Source: JBBDMU01 sp040905685 (GTDB lineage: Bacteria > Bacteroidota > Rhodothermia > Balneolales > Natronogracilivirgulaceae). From it: 64,000 bases of DNA. Under the pieces are notes generated by a model. That model was not told the origin of the DNA. It made no database searches and saw nothing but the letters and a program-made list of their open reading frames with translations. This document shows, piece after piece, positions 8,841-16,864 of the stretch. The number at the start of each line of letters is the position of its first letter. Within the stretch, counting starts at the first letter, position 1. The stretch is taken from positions 20,006 to 84,005 of the forward strand of contig JBBDRB010000092.1 of assembly GCA_040905685.1 (NCBI GenBank), read 5' to 3'. Made by a program: the position numbers and the translations under genes.

Positions 8841-9440
8841 TTACCACTGTGGCTGATCAATTTGTTCGCTGCTAAACGCTCCGTCTTCATATCCAACCTG
8901 ATGCCAGGTCTCATTATCCATATCAAAGTAAAAATCCTTAAATCTTCCGAGTTCTTCGACCTCCATCAGTATCTCCGATAACGTTCTCTTGATCTCAGGC
9001 ATCCGGTCAATGTGCCGGCTTGCCCCGGCATAAACCAAGCCATTGCTGAAAGGTCCGTCCACATCCAGGATCATAAGCGGAATGTCATCATCAATAATAA
9101 ACCAGTACTCAAACTGAATATAGTGCCCCGGCCTGAAGTCTTCCTTATTGATGAGATGGTCGACCTTTTGGGTTGGCGGTCCGAAGGCCTTCTCCAGCCT
9201 GGCCCTGATTTCACTGGTAGGGATATGGTCGATAACCGCCACGCCCCTGAACCCGGAGCCCGACCAGTTGACATCATCGTACCGGGTTTCAAAAATTGAC
9301 CGCTCTGCCGTAGTCACTTTTTCAAACTCAGGTTTTGTGAACACATCGAACTGGGCATATGCAGACTGAAGCGAATTAACCAACAGGAAAACGAATAACG
9401 AAAAGCATAAACGAGACATAATTTTGTAATATTTAATCAT
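8841..9440 (-). CDS. Secreted protein of unknown function between lepA and lepB
   Basis: I do not recognise a family. The protein has a clear signal peptide (MSRLCFSLFVFLLVNSLQSAYA, cut near AYA-Q) and a mature part of about 170 residues with mixed alpha/beta character and many Asp/Glu residues, including FIIDDDIPLMILDVDGPF. There is no lipobox. Two starts are possible: the ATG at 9440, which overlaps the lepA stop by eight bases, and the ATG at 9419, which gives the neatest signal peptide. Its tight position behind lepA and 41 bases before lepB suggests co-transcription. A link to export is only an inference from position. Confidence 0.72.
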   Translation of the reverse strand: MIKYYKIMSRLCFSLFVFLLVNSLQSAYAQFDVFTKPEFEKVTTAERSIFETRYDDVNWSGSGFRGVAVIDHIPTSEIRARLEKAFGPPTQKVDHLINKEDFRPGHYIQFEYWFIIDDDIPLMILDVDGPFSNGLVYAGASRHIDRMPEIKRTLSEILMEVEELGRFKDFYFDMDNETWHQVGYEDGAFSSEQIDQPQW

Positions 9441-11229
9441 TGTCCATAGATAACACGGCAAGAAAAGCTTCCTGTGGGATTTCAACGCTACCCACCTGTT
9501 TCATACGTTTCTTACCTTCCTTTTGTTTTTCAAGGAGTTTTCTTTTTCGACTAATGTCTCCTCCGTAGCATTTGGCCGTTACATCCTTTCGCATAGCCCT
9601 GATCGTATCCCGGGCAATGATCTTGGATCCGATAGCGCCCTGAATGATGACTTCATACATCTGACGGGGGATCAGCTGCTTTAATTTGCCGCATAGCCTT
9701 CGTCCCCAGTCATAGGCTTTATCCCGGTGCACGATGCTCGAAAGGGCATCCACCGGTTCCCCGTTAAGCAAAATATCCAGCCTGACCATATTGCCCTTGC
9801 GATTGCCGATGAATTCGTAATCAAGCGAGGCGTACCCCCGGGTATTGCTTTTAAGCTTGTCGTAAAAATCAAAGACAATCTCTGCCAGCGGCAACTCATA
9901 GGTAATATCCACTCTTTTGGAATCAAGATAAAACGTATTCACATAAACCCCTCTTCGCTCTTCACAAAGCTTCATCACCGCCCCGATATACTCTGAGGGA
10001 GTAATGATCTGGGCCTTGATGTAGGGTTCATGTATTGATTCTATAGAACCGGCATCCGGCATTTCGCTGGGATTATCCACGACTATTTCCTCGCCCGTCT
10101 CCTTCTTAATCGTATATCGCACATTAGGTACGGTAGTAATAATATCCATGGAGAATTCACGGTCGAGGCGCTCCTGTATGATTTCCATATGAAGCATCCC
10201 CAGAAAGCCCGCCCGGAAGCCGAAGCCGAGGGCCACCGATGATTCCGGCGTGAAGTTCAGGGAGGCATCGTTAAGCTGCAGCTTTTCCAGGGCCGCCCGC
10301 AGGTTCTCAAAGTCATCCGAATTGGTCGGATACATACCGCTGAATACCATGGGCTTAACTTCTTTATACCCTGCGATCATCTCCGTGGCCGGATTGTCAA
10401 CCACGGTGATGGTATCGCCGACCTTGGTGTCTTCCAGGGATTTTACCCCTCCGATGACATAACCTACCTCACCGGCCTTCAATGAATCGGACGGTTGAGG
10501 CTTCATGCGCAGGTAACCGATCTCATCGGCAGTGTGGTTTTTCCCGGTTGCCATAAACCGGATCTTATCCCCGGTTTTCAATTCGCCATCCATGATGCGC
10601 ACATAAACCACCGAGCCCCGGTACATATTAAAAACAGAATCAAAAATAAGGGCCCGCAGCGGTTTATCGACATCCGTGGCCGGCGCAGGTATTCTCTCCG
10701 TGATCGCTTCCAGCAATTCATCCACGCCCAGACCGGTTTTCCCGGATACATGAAGGATCTCCTCTTTCGTGCAGCCGATCAGGTCAACAACCTGCTGGGA
10801 TATGCCTTCCACATCGGCTCCGGGCAGGTCAATTTTATTAAGGACCGGAATGATCTCCAGATTCTGGTCAATGGCCTGATAGAGATTCGAGATGGTCTGG
10901 GCCTCAACCCCCTGGGAAGCATCCACGACAAGAATGGCACCCTCACAGGCTTTTAATGCCCTGGACACTTCATAGGAAAAATCCACGTGACCGGGCGTGT
11001 CGATGAGGTTGAATATGTATGACTGACCGTCGGAAGCTTTATAATCCATTTTTATGGCGTGGCTTTTTATGGTTATGCCGCGCTCACGCTCAAGGTCCAT
11101 GTCATCCAGCATCTGTTCGTGCATTTCCCTTTCGGTGATGGCTCCGGTACGTTCGAGCAATCGATCGGCCAGGGTTGATTTACCGTGATCAATATGGGCA
11201 ATGATGCAAAAATTGCGGATGTGGCTCAT
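9433..11229 (-). CDS. lepA: Elongation factor 4 (LepA), ribosome back-translocating GTPase
   Basis: LepA/EF4 is a translational GTPase that acts on stalled or mispaused ribosomes and on 30S biogenesis. The G-domain motifs are intact: AHIDHGKST (G1), the switch region RERGITIKSHA, DTPGHVDFSYEV (G3) and NKIDLPGA (G4). EF-G-like domains II, III and V follow, then the LepA-specific C-terminal domain with KNMKRVG-type residues (GKKRMKQVGSVEIPQEAF). It is 598 residues, the usual length. The 149 bases upstream, up to the end of eboC, show no gene. Confidence 0.98.
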   Translation of the reverse strand: MSHIRNFCIIAHIDHGKSTLADRLLERTGAITEREMHEQMLDDMDLERERGITIKSHAIKMDYKASDGQSYIFNLIDTPGHVDFSYEVSRALKACEGAILVVDASQGVEAQTISNLYQAIDQNLEIIPVLNKIDLPGADVEGISQQVVDLIGCTKEEILHVSGKTGLGVDELLEAITERIPAPATDVDKPLRALIFDSVFNMYRGSVVYVRIMDGELKTGDKIRFMATGKNHTADEIGYLRMKPQPSDSLKAGEVGYVIGGVKSLEDTKVGDTITVVDNPATEMIAGYKEVKPMVFSGMYPTNSDDFENLRAALEKLQLNDASLNFTPESSVALGFGFRAGFLGMLHMEIIQERLDREFSMDIITTVPNVRYTIKKETGEEIVVDNPSEMPDAGSIESIHEPYIKAQIITPSEYIGAVMKLCEERRGVYVNTFYLDSKRVDITYELPLAEIVFDFYDKLKSNTRGYASLDYEFIGNRKGNMVRLDILLNGEPVDALSSIVHRDKAYDWGRRLCGKLKQLIPRQMYEVIIQGAIGSKIIARDTIRAMRKDVTAKCYGGDISRKRKLLEKQKEGKKRMKQVGSVEIPQEAFLAVLSMDND

Positions 11230-11378
11230 AGTATGGTATAGAATTTACAAAAATCGTGCAAAGCTTATAAAAATAGCGATTTTAATGATGAATATTCAGG
11301 GAAGAAATTAAAACCTTATCACATTCCCTTAACTGACCGGAAATAAATAAATTTCATCTTTTTATCGTTCTCCCCATA

Positions 11379-12314
11379 TCAGGTTACGGCGAACAGCCTT
11401 TCGAGCGCTAAAGACAGAGGCAGCAATAGTAAAACGATCACGCCCGTCATCCACCCTGCAAAACCGGCGGCTATCACAGCGTTGAGTATTATTAAGGAAA
11501 TCACCCCGCGTTTAACGGCGTTTTTGATGAGCCCGGGGGTTGGACTGCGTGCGGCCCGTATGAAGGCCGGCAGAACCAGGCTTGCGAGCAGGACCAGCAT
11601 GACAGCTGCTGCAGGCAGGTTAAAGTCCGGGATATAGAAGGCCAGTCCTGCTAAGGCTGCAAATACGAGCGTCAGCATGATCAACGAGCTTATGCCTGTT
11701 TTGCCGGTCCCCCCGTGCACTTCACCCTGGCTGATTAACGTAATGGCAGCAATATAGACGATGGGAACAGCGCCTAAAAACCAAAATTCAAAGACAGCTG
11801 CCGGCACTATACTGACCCCCAGCAGCAAATTGCCGCCCCGGCACATGCCCATGACCAACGGTCCCCAAACCGTGTATTGCTTCGCCCAGCCATCATACAG
11901 CAGGGCACCCGCCATGACGGCCAGAGCTATGGCCCCGGCCGTGACATTAACCTGAAAGGCCGATATGATCCCGCCCAGCAACAGCACAGCGCCCAGCACT
12001 CCGGCTTCCGTGCGGGAAGTCCGCCCGGAGGGAATGGGCCTTTCCGGACGCTCTCTGGCATCGAGCTCTGCATCAAATACATCATTGATTACAACCCCGC
12101 CTCCATATAATCCAAATGTTGCAAGAAGCAGCCATCCCGGGGGGGCAAGGGGGAAGTAAAACCCGCCGGCAGCATAAATGATGCCGCCACCGGCCACGGC
12201 AAAACCAGCCAGAATGTCTGCAAACGCTGTGATTATATTGGCCGGACGCATCAGTTCAAGCCAGGCCCGCAGTTTTACGGCAACGGAAACTTCCGTAAAA
12301 GAGGAGAAGTCCAT
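11379..12314 (-). CDS. eboC: EboC, UbiA-family membrane prenyltransferase-like protein
   Basis: This is a polytopic UbiA-superfamily protein of 311 residues with about nine hydrophobic segments. The first Asp-rich motif is NDVFDAELDARERPERPIPS, typical of EboC. The second motif is reduced to YDGWAKQY, so the usual DxxxD is incomplete. EboC is a core member of the ebo cluster. In Nostoc punctiforme that cluster is needed to export the scytonemin monomer to the periplasm, and EboC is proposed to modify or anchor the cargo. Its substrate is unknown. It starts three bases after the eboB stop, and the order A-B-C on this strand is canonical. Confidence 0.88.
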   Translation of the reverse strand: MDFSSFTEVSVAVKLRAWLELMRPANIITAFADILAGFAVAGGGIIYAAGGFYFPLAPPGWLLLATFGLYGGGVVINDVFDAELDARERPERPIPSGRTSRTEAGVLGAVLLLGGIISAFQVNVTAGAIALAVMAGALLYDGWAKQYTVWGPLVMGMCRGGNLLLGVSIVPAAVFEFWFLGAVPIVYIAAITLISQGEVHGGTGKTGISSLIMLTLVFAALAGLAFYIPDFNLPAAAVMLVLLASLVLPAFIRAARSPTPGLIKNAVKRGVISLIILNAVIAAGFAGWMTGVIVLLLLPLSLALERLFAVT

Positions 12315-12317
12315 AGA

Positions 12318-13280
12318 TCACTCGATAATAATATCGTCATCCGGGGACAGGTTCTTCCTGCTGCCCCCGGCCGTTAACTTCCGTTCAACATAGGGTTCGT
12401 GTCCGCCGCGCAGCACAGAATTGCCGCTATAGGTTTCCCGCTGGTCTATGACGGGACGCTCCAGCCAGTCCGATTCTTTCATCTGCCCGCTTTGTGAATA
12501 CGCATCAAGGGCATTCTGGTAGCATACTTTCCTGACATCCTCTTCCGGCAAGCCCCGCTTGAGCATCAGCCGGGCCGTTTTCGGAACGCCCAGGGCATCG
12601 CTGACACCCCAGTCAGCTGCGCTATCCACAATAATCCTTTCCGTACCCGTTTTCCTTACGATTTCGGCCATTCGCTCATTGCCCATTTTAGTACCGGGAT
12701 AGATGGTAAAGGCGGTCCAGTAGCCCCGGTCCAGCACTTCCTTCATGGTCTCTTCATTATTATGGTCCACAATGACTTTGGACGGGTCCATGCCATGTTC
12801 TTCACATACATCCATGCTGCGGAGCGTCCCTTCTTTCTTGTTACGATGAGGTGTATGAATTAAAACCAGCATCTCCAGTTTCTTTGCCAGTTCAACCTGG
12901 GCATGAAAGTATTTATCTTCCAGGGCGGTCATATCATCATAGCCGATCTCGCCAATAGCGACCACCCCTTCCTTGCCGGCATAACGCGGGATCAGGTCCA
13001 TTACCCTTTCAGCCAGAGCCTCGTTATTGGCTTCCTTGGAATTCAGCCCGATTGTGCAATAATGCCGGACACCGAACTGGGAGGCCCTGAACCGCTCCCA
13101 GCCCACGATCATATTAAAATAGTCCTTCATGGTGCTGGCATCGGTCCTCGGCTGGCCCAGCCAGAAAGCCGGCTCAATGACGGCCACCACCCCGGCATCG
13201 CGCATGGCCTGGTAATCATCGGTGGTACGGGAAACCATATGTACATGAGGGTCAATAAAAATCATATCATCAATAGCCAT
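12318..13280 (-). CDS. eboB: EboB, TatD-like metal-dependent hydrolase
   Basis: This is a TIM-barrel amidohydrolase-type protein of 320 residues. The metal ligands of the TatD fold are all visible: the HxH pair in IDPHVHM, Glu in GEIGYDD, His in LIHTPHRNK, His in VDHNNEE and Asp in VDSAADWG. The active site therefore looks functional, although no substrate is known for EboB. A C-terminal extension of about 60 residues (from SDWLERPVIDQ) lies beyond the barrel. It sits between eboA and eboC, 42 bases after eboA. Confidence 0.9.
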   Translation of the reverse strand: MAIDDMIFIDPHVHMVSRTTDDYQAMRDAGVVAVIEPAFWLGQPRTDASTMKDYFNMIVGWERFRASQFGVRHYCTIGLNSKEANNEALAERVMDLIPRYAGKEGVVAIGEIGYDDMTALEDKYFHAQVELAKKLEMLVLIHTPHRNKKEGTLRSMDVCEEHGMDPSKVIVDHNNEETMKEVLDRGYWTAFTIYPGTKMGNERMAEIVRKTGTERIIVDSAADWGVSDALGVPKTARLMLKRGLPEEDVRKVCYQNALDAYSQSGQMKESDWLERPVIDQRETYSGNSVLRGGHEPYVERKLTAGGSRKNLSPDDDIIIE

Positions 13281-13322
13281 AATGCATTCTGCTGATTAGT
13301 TAAAAGTCTGTTTTTTTGTTAC

Positions 13323-14228
13323 TCATTCCGAAGCAGGGATCATCTGTCCGATGTCTTCCCAGGTTTCTTCATTCTTTACAATTTCTTTTTTGAGTTCCGG
13401 ATACCGGTCCAGCAATTTCTTCGCTTCCCCAAAATTACTTTGCGACAGGGCAAGGGCCGCCGCTTTTTTCTGAACGGGATCCGGGTTATCCATTACTTTT
13501 TTCAGATCATCTATATTTCCTTCATCGACGAACGGCCCGACCGCCCGCCACAGCTCAGGCGGAACCATACGTCCGGCCGCCCATCGTTCATGGGCGAATT
13601 CCACGAGCATGCGGGCCAGCGTTTTATTAGCCCTTCTGTCAAAACCGTATATCCTGTACAGTTCGCTGTTGACAAACAATGCCTTTAATACCATTTGATT
13701 CCAGGCTCCTTCTTTCAGATAATCGGCCGGATAAGGATTATAATGGGCTACGGCATTGAATACGGTCGTAATATTGCTGCGGATGCCTTCAGCCGCCCGG
13801 TCTTGCAGGGCTTCAGGATACGGTAGAATGGCAAGGCTCTTATACAGGGCAACAGCCTCCCCAACGTCACTGGAATCAAAGCTCTTATTGAGCAGATCCA
13901 GAAACTGCTCAGCCGGCAGACCGGAAATGGACAGGATCAGCACGGTACGGGCGGCCTCATCGACCGACCAATATTCAGGCATCCACCCGGGCCGTATCCT
14001 CTCAGCCCGGTCAAGATCGCCGGCCGTCAATTCCAGCGGTTCCTTGCCCGTATAGCGCGGTACCCCGCTAAAGGAGGAAAAAAAATCCCATTCTTCCGGT
14101 CCGGCAGCGAACCGTTCCGTTTTATCCGACAACCAGTCCATAGCCTCGCTATCAAGCTGCTTCTTTAGCCAGGATAAAATTATATCCCGGGTTTCGGACA
14201 AAGTGGTGGTTGTTTGCAGATCAGGCAT
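13323..14228 (-). CDS. eboA: EboA domain protein
   Basis: This 301-residue protein is predicted to be helical and soluble. The stretches ALYKSLAILPYPEAL, YNPYPADYLKEGAWNQMVLK and LVEFAHERWAAGRMVPPELW match the conserved heart of EboA as I remember it from cyanobacterial and Bacteroidota homologues. No catalytic motif is evident. The C-terminal part has HEAT-like character (VQKKAAALALSQSNFGEAKKLL). EboA is the cluster's signature protein and its biochemical role is unknown. It is the first gene of the minus arm, divergent from eboD. Confidence 0.88.
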   Translation of the reverse strand: MPDLQTTTTLSETRDIILSWLKKQLDSEAMDWLSDKTERFAAGPEEWDFFSSFSGVPRYTGKEPLELTAGDLDRAERIRPGWMPEYWSVDEAARTVLILSISGLPAEQFLDLLNKSFDSSDVGEAVALYKSLAILPYPEALQDRAAEGIRSNITTVFNAVAHYNPYPADYLKEGAWNQMVLKALFVNSELYRIYGFDRRANKTLARMLVEFAHERWAAGRMVPPELWRAVGPFVDEGNIDDLKKVMDNPDPVQKKAAALALSQSNFGEAKKLLDRYPELKKEIVKNEETWEDIGQMIPASE

Positions 14229-14244
14229 AATAAATCAAATACTG

Positions 14245-14274
14245 TTGGCAGAAACTTGACGATAATGATATAGT
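14245..14274 (+). promoter_or_regulatory. Candidate eboD promoter
   Basis: TTGGCA (14245-14250) and TATAGT (14269-14274) have an 18-base spacer. The resulting leader would be about 165 bases long and would run across the eboA promoter candidate, so the two arms would interfere or be co-controlled. Confidence 0.3.
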
Positions 14275-14296
14275 ATAAAAAATAATTATCTTAAAG

Positions 14297-14327
14297 CTAA
14301 ATTAGCATCCCAAATCCTTTTATTAAA
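14297..14327 (-). promoter_or_regulatory. Candidate eboA promoter (Bacteroidota-like)
   Basis: On the minus strand TTTA (14327-14324) and TAATTTAG (14304-14297) are separated by 19 bases. This is one mismatch per element from the Bacteroidota TTTG-N19-TAnnTTTG pattern. The predicted start is about 60 bases before the eboA ATG. It lies in the 215-base eboA/eboD intergenic region, which holds no gene and no obvious terminator. Confidence 0.35.
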
Positions 14328-14443
14328 GTTTTAAAATGAAGTAAAACTATTCTCATCAGCAGCCAGTTTGATTCTTAAATCTTTAGTTTTACCTCTTTTA
14401 GAAACTATTGCACTTGATTCGCTATTTATTTAGGTTCAACCTC

Positions 14444-15619
14444 ATGAAAATCATAAAACAAAACGTACCTGTAAACTTCTCGTACGACGTATTATTCACC
14501 GAAGATCTCTTTGCCCCAGCCAATTCCCTTTTCGCAGATGTAGTCGGTTCCCCTTCCCCGGAAAGTGCACGCAAGGTTTTATTTGTCATAGACAAAGGAG
14601 TCGCTGACCATCACCCCTCCCTCATTGAAGACATCAAATCATATGCCTCCGGGCATGCCGGAAATCTTAAGCTCGTTCAGGATCCGGTGCTGATCCCCGG
14701 AGGGGAACAGGCAAAAAATATAGCCGGTTATGTCACGGAGATCCACAAGGTAATTCATGAGGCCAGGCTCGATCGCCACTCCTGTATTGCGGCTATCGGA
14801 GGCGGTGCCGTTCTGGATACCGTTGGCTATGCGGCGGCCACGGCCCACCGGGGAATCAGGCTCGTCCGCATCCCGACTACCGTTCTTGCCCAGAACGATG
14901 CCGGCATCGGCGTGAAGAACGGGATCAATGCCTTTGGCAAGAAGAATTTTTTGGGCACATTCAATCCGCCTTTCGCCGTGATCAACGATGCCTCTTTTCT
15001 TCGTACCCTTGAGGACAGAGACTGGAAATCGGGCATATCCGAGGCCATTAAAGTGGCCTTGCTGAAAGATAAGACCTTTTTTGATTTTCTGGAAGATTCA
15101 GCCGATAAGCTGGCCGGCCGGGATCACCCCTCCATGCAGCATCTGGTTTACCGTTGCGCCGAACTTCATCTCGAGCATATTTCCACATCAGGCGATCCGT
15201 TTGAAATGGGGTCTTCCCGTCCCCTTGATTTTGGCCATTGGTCGGCCCATAAACTGGAACAGCTTACCGATTATGAACTTCGTCACGGGGAGGCCGTGGC
15301 GATAGGGCTGGCCCTTGATTCCACCTATTCCTACCTGTCCGGAATGCTCTCCAAAGGCAGCTGGAAACGAATTCTGAATGTTATCCAGAACTCCGGGCTC
15401 AGGATATTTGTCCCTGAGCTGGCCCTGAAAACGGATAACCCTCAAGATCCGGAGTCCATCTTTCACGGGCTGGAAGAGTTTCGCGAGCACCTGGGCGGAG
15501 AACTTACCATCATGCTGCTGGAAGACATTGGGAAAGGTACCGAGGTTCATTCTGTTGACTATTCCCTGTTTAGCGAAGCAGTGCAGCTGCTTCATACTTT
15601 TGACCAACAACCTGTCTAA
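14444..15619 (+). CDS. eboD: EboD, 3-dehydroquinate-synthase-like protein
   Basis: EboD belongs to the sugar-phosphate cyclase/dehydroquinate synthase superfamily, which binds NAD and a metal. The stretch GGGAVLDTVGYAAATAHRG, then RIPTTVLAQNDAGIGVKNG and FGKKNFLGTFNPPFAVI, is diagnostic for EboD. Metal and substrate residues recur in DFGHWSAHKLE and LRHGEAVAIG. A true aroB role is unlikely given the genomic context. The frame extends to an ATG at 14408, but I choose the ATG at 14444 (MKIIKQNVPV), which matches the length of relatives (391 residues). It begins the plus arm, 26 bases before eboE. Confidence 0.9.
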   Translation: MKIIKQNVPVNFSYDVLFTEDLFAPANSLFADVVGSPSPESARKVLFVIDKGVADHHPSLIEDIKSYASGHAGNLKLVQDPVLIPGGEQAKNIAGYVTEIHKVIHEARLDRHSCIAAIGGGAVLDTVGYAAATAHRGIRLVRIPTTVLAQNDAGIGVKNGINAFGKKNFLGTFNPPFAVINDASFLRTLEDRDWKSGISEAIKVALLKDKTFFDFLEDSADKLAGRDHPSMQHLVYRCAELHLEHISTSGDPFEMGSSRPLDFGHWSAHKLEQLTDYELRHGEAVAIGLALDSTYSYLSGMLSKGSWKRILNVIQNSGLRIFVPELALKTDNPQDPESIFHGLEEFREHLGGELTIMLLEDIGKGTEVHSVDYSLFSEAVQLLHTFDQQPV

Positions 15620-15645
15620 CTTGTACAGGACAAGTGACCTGAACT

Positions 15646-16863
15646 ATGATGCTTAATAACGACCGGGATTTCCACCTCAGCTACTGCACCAATATTCATC
15701 CGGGTGAAAGCCTGGATGAGGTCATTCATCAGCTAAAATCCAACGTCCCGGAACTAAAAAAAAGGCTTTCGCCCGGCAAGCCTTTCGGAATAGGCTTGCG
15801 GCTCTCGGCACAGGCCGCCGATGAATTGCTGACGGACGGACGGCTTCAGGAATTCAATCTCTGGCTCGACCGGGAAGATCTGTATGTATTTACTATGAAC
15901 GGATTTCCCTATGGCAGTTTTCACCGGCAAAAAGTGAAAGAACAGGTATATGCCCCCGACTGGAGAACCGAAGAGCGGCTGCAGTATTCTATGAATCTGG
16001 CTGTAATACTCTCCCGGCTGCTTCCTGAAGGCTCGGAAGGCAGCATTTCCACTTCCCCCCTCTCGTATAAATACTGGATGAAGGATTCCGGTGAGGTGGA
16101 CGAGGTTTACCGGACAGGCACGGTCAATCTGGCCCGTTTTGCTTATGAAGCGTCACAGATTAAAGCGGAGACCGGGGTAAACATCCATCTTGATATTGAA
16201 CCCGAGCCCGATTGCATCCTTGAAAACAGCGATGAAACCGTCGATTTTTTTATCAACCATTTGTTTCCCCGTGGCGGTGAATATCTGGCAGGGAAATATA
16301 GCCTGTCCGCACCGGTGGCCGAACAGATGATAAGGGATCATATACAGGTCTGTTATGACACCTGTCATTTCGCTGTTGAATTCGAAGAACCGGCGGAGGC
16401 CGTTAGAAAGTTCCGCCAGGCGAACATCGGAATAGGCAAAGTACAAATCAGCGCTGCCCTGAAAGTCGATCTGCAGAACAAGGACAGAGAGCTTATAGCA
16501 GAGCATCTGGGTCCTTTTGTGGAATCAACATACCTTCACCAGGTTGTGGAACGGCAGGCAGACGGGCAGATCCGCCAGTATCGCGACCTCGGCGAAGCCC
16601 TCCCTCACCTGCACCGGACCGAAGCCCGCGAATGGCGTATTCACTTTCATGTGCCGATCTTCGCCGATAGCTTTGAAGGCCTTCAGTCTACACAGGGGGA
16701 TATAGCCCGGAGCCTGGACATTTTTAAAAAAGAGGATCTGTGCAGGCATTTCGAGATCGAGACCTATACCTGGGAAGTATTGCCACCGTATTTAAAAGCA
16801 GAACTGATCGATTCCATAGAACGCGAATTCAAATGGGCATTGAACCTATTTACACCAGGGTAA
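15646..16863 (+). CDS. eboE: EboE, metabolite traffic protein, TIM-barrel sugar-isomerase-like
   Basis: This 405-residue protein resembles the AP-endonuclease-2/xylose-isomerase-like barrel family. Barrel features include CTNIHPGES near the N-terminus, HLDIEPEPDCI, CYDTCHFAVEFE, IHFHVPIF and the C-terminal FEIETYTWEVLPP. The Glu, Asp and His residues in these strands are candidate metal ligands. EboE is a constant member of ebo clusters and is classed as a metabolite traffic protein after work on Nostoc scytonemin. Its reaction is unknown. It is one base upstream of eboF and 26 bases after eboD. Confidence 0.9.
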   Translation: MMLNNDRDFHLSYCTNIHPGESLDEVIHQLKSNVPELKKRLSPGKPFGIGLRLSAQAADELLTDGRLQEFNLWLDREDLYVFTMNGFPYGSFHRQKVKEQVYAPDWRTEERLQYSMNLAVILSRLLPEGSEGSISTSPLSYKYWMKDSGEVDEVYRTGTVNLARFAYEASQIKAETGVNIHLDIEPEPDCILENSDETVDFFINHLFPRGGEYLAGKYSLSAPVAEQMIRDHIQVCYDTCHFAVEFEEPAEAVRKFRQANIGIGKVQISAALKVDLQNKDRELIAEHLGPFVESTYLHQVVERQADGQIRQYRDLGEALPHLHRTEAREWRIHFHVPIFADSFEGLQSTQGDIARSLDIFKKEDLCRHFEIETYTWEVLPPYLKAELIDSIEREFKWALNLFTPG

Positions 16864-16864
16864 T

